A DNA stretch of 8,246 bases from NCBI GenBank assembly GCA_028284565.1, contig JANQRM010000473.1:1-8246 (forward strand). Direction: 5' to 3'. Below are positions 6,994 to 8,246 of this stretch, piece after piece (the stretch's first letter is position 1; the number at the start of each line of letters is the position of its first letter). A program made the position numbers and the translations under genes. This DNA is from Anaerolineae bacterium. GTDB lineage: Bacteria; Chloroflexota; Anaerolineae; Aggregatilineales; Phototrophicaceae. The notes under the pieces are model-generated. The model was not told where the DNA came from and searched no databases. It saw only the letters and a program-made list of their open reading frames with translations.

Positions 6994-7093
6994 CATGATG
7001 AATCCTTTCGCCTGAGAGTTTCACGGTAGCTTTGGCACGAACCATCGCTTGCCCCTTCGGCGGTCTGTTGATGCAGACTCTCTCTTCATCATG
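6994..7093 (-). ncRNA. Glycine riboswitch, single aptamer
   Basis: This RNA element binds glycine and should let transcription continue into the glycine cleavage genes. The closing P1 stem is perfect over 9 bp, with CATGATGAA (7093-7085) pairing to TTCATCATG (7002-6994). Inside it are the GAGAGAG strand, a GTCTG/CAGAC hairpin (7078-7063), the conserved core ACCGCCGAAGGGGCAAG (7064-7048), a variable arm, and CTCTCAGGCGAAAGGA (7018-7003), all in the order known for the gcvT/glycine aptamer. Only one aptamer is present; many glycine riboswitches have two. The predicted transcription start lies at the first bases of P1, so no second aptamer can precede it. A small hairpin could form just downstream (6985-6964, CTG..AGTT/AACT..CAG) and might act as the stabilising 'ghost' partner described for single-aptamer glycine riboswitches; that part is inference. 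Confidence 0.95.
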
Positions 7094-7100
7094 CAAGCGT

Positions 7101-7129
7101 ATTGTAGCGAGGATAAACCAGAATCGCAA
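7101..7129 (-). promoter_or_regulatory. Promoter of the gcvH-gcvPA-gcvPB operon
   Basis: On the minus strand TTGCGA (7129-7124) and TACAAT (7106-7101) are spaced by 17 bp. The expected start, about 7 nt further on near 7094, falls at the 5' end of the riboswitch P1 stem. The fit between the promoter and the RNA boundary supports the call. Confidence 0.65.
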
Positions 7130-7163
7130 CGCTCGACGAGGTTGTGGTGGTTAACAATAGCCT

Positions 7164-7191
7164 TTGCTTACGAGGTACAATGCTATATAAC
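7164..7191 (+). promoter_or_regulatory. Candidate distal promoter for the BON/MscS gene
   Basis: TTGCTT (7164-7169) and TATAAC (7186-7191) have a 16-bp spacer. It points toward the channel gene and would give a leader of about 95 nt. The -35 match is weak, so this is tentative. Confidence 0.3.
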
Positions 7192-7245
7192 AGTAAAAGC
7201 ATCAAATGAAACATCGAAATCGTGACCCGAAAAGATCGTCTTCTG

Positions 7246-7274
7246 TTGAGAAAGTAATACTTGGTGTCTTCAAT
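7246..7274 (+). promoter_or_regulatory. Candidate proximal promoter for the BON/MscS gene
   Basis: TTGAGA (7246-7251, five of six matches) and TTCAAT (7269-7274, four of six) have a 17-bp spacer. The predicted start near 7281 would give a leader of about 11 nt and would clip the GAGG site, which weakens the call. Confidence 0.3.
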
Positions 7275-7291
7275 AGATGAGGCTGGCAAAT

Positions 7292-8246
7292 ATGGGGCGA
7301 AATAGGATTTTCTCAAATCTTATCTTTTCCGTAATTATTGGCTTATTGCTAATCTCTACAGTGACTCTTGCTCAGGACCCAACACCGATACCAAATGCGC
7401 AGGATGATCAACCAGAAGTGCCAGACCGCGTTGATGTTCAACCGATTGCGCGAGATGAAGACATAGAGACTCGCTTAGTAGACATTCTCACGGCAACCGG
7501 ATGGTTTATTGATCCTCAAGTCCGTGTCGATGAAGGGGTTGTGTTCCTCACAGGTCAAGCCCAGACAGTTGAGTTCAAACAATGGGCAAGCAATCTTGCA
7601 CGCAACACGCAGGATGTTGCCGCCGTTGTCAATCAACTGACGGTTGTCGAACCCCCTTTACTAGAATTAGACCCAGTAATCGCGGGACTACGAGATCAAG
7701 GTCAACTGTTTTTACGGTCTATTCCTCTGCTCGGCTTTGCTTTTGTTATCTTGCTCATTTCAACCTTTGTTGCTAGGGCGGCTACAAACGGATCACGTCT
7801 TTATCTACAGAATCGTCAATTAAATGCGCTATTACGGAATGTGATATCACGCACCTTCGGTATAGTTGTATTTTTGATTGGTCTATATCTCGTTTTTCAA
7901 GTTGCCGGGCTTACCAATATTGCACTAACGATACTCGGAGGTACGGGGTTGCTGGGTATTATCTTAGGCATTGCGTTCCGAGATATTACTGAAAATTTTC
8001 TTGCAAGTATTTTCTTGAGTATACAAAATCCCTTTAACATCGGTGACTTAGTTGAAATCAACAATGTCCTTGGTTTTGTGCAGTCAATGACGACTCGTTC
8101 AACTATTCTCATGACCCTCGCTGGCAATCATGTACAGATTCCAAATGCGATAGTGTATAAGAACATAATTCACAATTACACAAGTAATCCAAACCGACGT
8201 ATCGACTTTATTGTGGGCATTGGATATGACGACTCCATTTCCCTCG
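7292..8246 (+). CDS. BON-domain MscS-family mechanosensitive channel, C-terminus cut by the window
   Basis: The frame is open from 7277 to the window end, so the C-terminus is missing. I favour the ATG at 7292 (MGRNRIF-) because GAGG at 7279-7282 lies 9 nt ahead of it; the in-frame ATG at 7277 directly follows a TAG and lacks a site. Numbered from 7292: a signal peptide at 1-27 ending near TVTLAQ, a Pro/Asp-rich linker (29-55), a BON-like domain at about 57-120 (VRVDEGVVFLTGQAQT then VAAVVNQLTVVE), membrane helices at about 140-163 and 185-206, and the MscS pore helix with LGGTGLLGIILGIAF and DITENFLASIF (about 215-241). The MscS beta domain follows (NPFNIGDLVEINNVLGFVQ, then HVQIPNAIVYKNIIHNYT). 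Such channels open under membrane tension to release solutes on hypo-osmotic shock. The extracytoplasmic BON domain may bind lipid or the envelope; that is inference. It is divergent from the gcv operon, with no functional link evident. Confidence 0.9.
   Translation, partial: MGRNRIFSNLIFSVIIGLLLISTVTLAQDPTPIPNAQDDQPEVPDRVDVQPIARDEDIETRLVDILTATGWFIDPQVRVDEGVVFLTGQAQTVEFKQWASNLARNTQDVAAVVNQLTVVEPPLLELDPVIAGLRDQGQLFLRSIPLLGFAFVILLISTFVARAATNGSRLYLQNRQLNALLRNVISRTFGIVVFLIGLYLVFQVAGLTNIALTILGGTGLLGIILGIAFRDITENFLASIFLSIQNPFNIGDLVEINNVLGFVQSMTTRSTILMTLAGNHVQIPNAIVYKNIIHNYTSNPNRRIDFIVGIGYDDSISL

Noticed and set aside
6893..7129. Open frame of 78 codons on the minus strand over the riboswitch
   Set aside because: It lies wholly on the glycine aptamer, terminator and promoter, and its residues resemble no protein; it is chance coding over structured RNA.
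1..8246. CRISPR arrays, tRNA or rRNA genes, insertion sequences, phage or toxin-antitoxin genes
   Set aside because: I looked on both strands and saw no regularly spaced repeats, no cloverleaf with a CCA-type end, no transposase motifs and no terminal inverted repeats with target duplications.

Overview
The window looks like an ordinary chromosomal stretch of a free-living bacterium of moderate GC content. There is no sign of phage, plasmid, transposon or CRISPR. My best guess is Chloroflexota (Anaerolineae-like). The grounds are the two-subunit P-protein (gcvPA/gcvPB), -10 boxes placed very close to start codons, and the general style of the proteins; this is inference, and a database search could change it. 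Both the left gene (ftsH-like) and the right gene (MscS-like) run off the window.

Layout. (1) Positions 1-285, minus strand: the N-terminus of an FtsH-like membrane AAA protease, with a perfect TATAAT only 6 nt before its ATG, suggesting a leaderless mRNA. (2) Positions 286-399: a divergent promoter region serving ftsH and the next gene. (3) Positions 409-1437, plus strand: a protein of unknown function with a long acidic, probably disordered N-terminal half and a globular C-terminal domain. (4) Positions 1512-3539, plus strand: a membrane sensor histidine kinase (MASE1-PAS-HisKA-HATPase_c) with no response regulator beside it. (5) Positions 3544-3569: a perfect 26-bp palindrome between converging genes, probably a bidirectional terminator. 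(6) Positions 7129 down to 3594, minus strand: a complete glycine cleavage operon. It reads promoter, single-aptamer glycine riboswitch, intrinsic terminator, gcvH, an intergenic pair of hairpins, gcvPA, gcvPB. The last two genes are coupled by a TAATG overlap. gcvT is not in the window. (7) Positions 7292-8246 and beyond, plus strand: an exported BON-domain/MscS-type mechanosensitive channel, truncated by the window end and divergent from the gcv operon.

How the genes work together. GcvPA and GcvPB form the PLP-dependent glycine decarboxylase, which loads an aminomethyl group onto lipoyl-GcvH. T-protein and dihydrolipoamide dehydrogenase must be encoded elsewhere. The riboswitch and terminator in front of gcvH fit glycine-induced expression of the whole operon. 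The other genes are single units (envelope proteolysis, signal sensing, osmotic release) with no clear link to glycine metabolism.

I do not see a convincing undescribed system. The points most worth a second look are the single-aptamer riboswitch with its tightly placed promoter, the hairpin pair inside the gcv operon (a possible dispersed repeat), the apparently leaderless ftsH start, the uncharacterised 409-1437 protein, and the missing gcvT.
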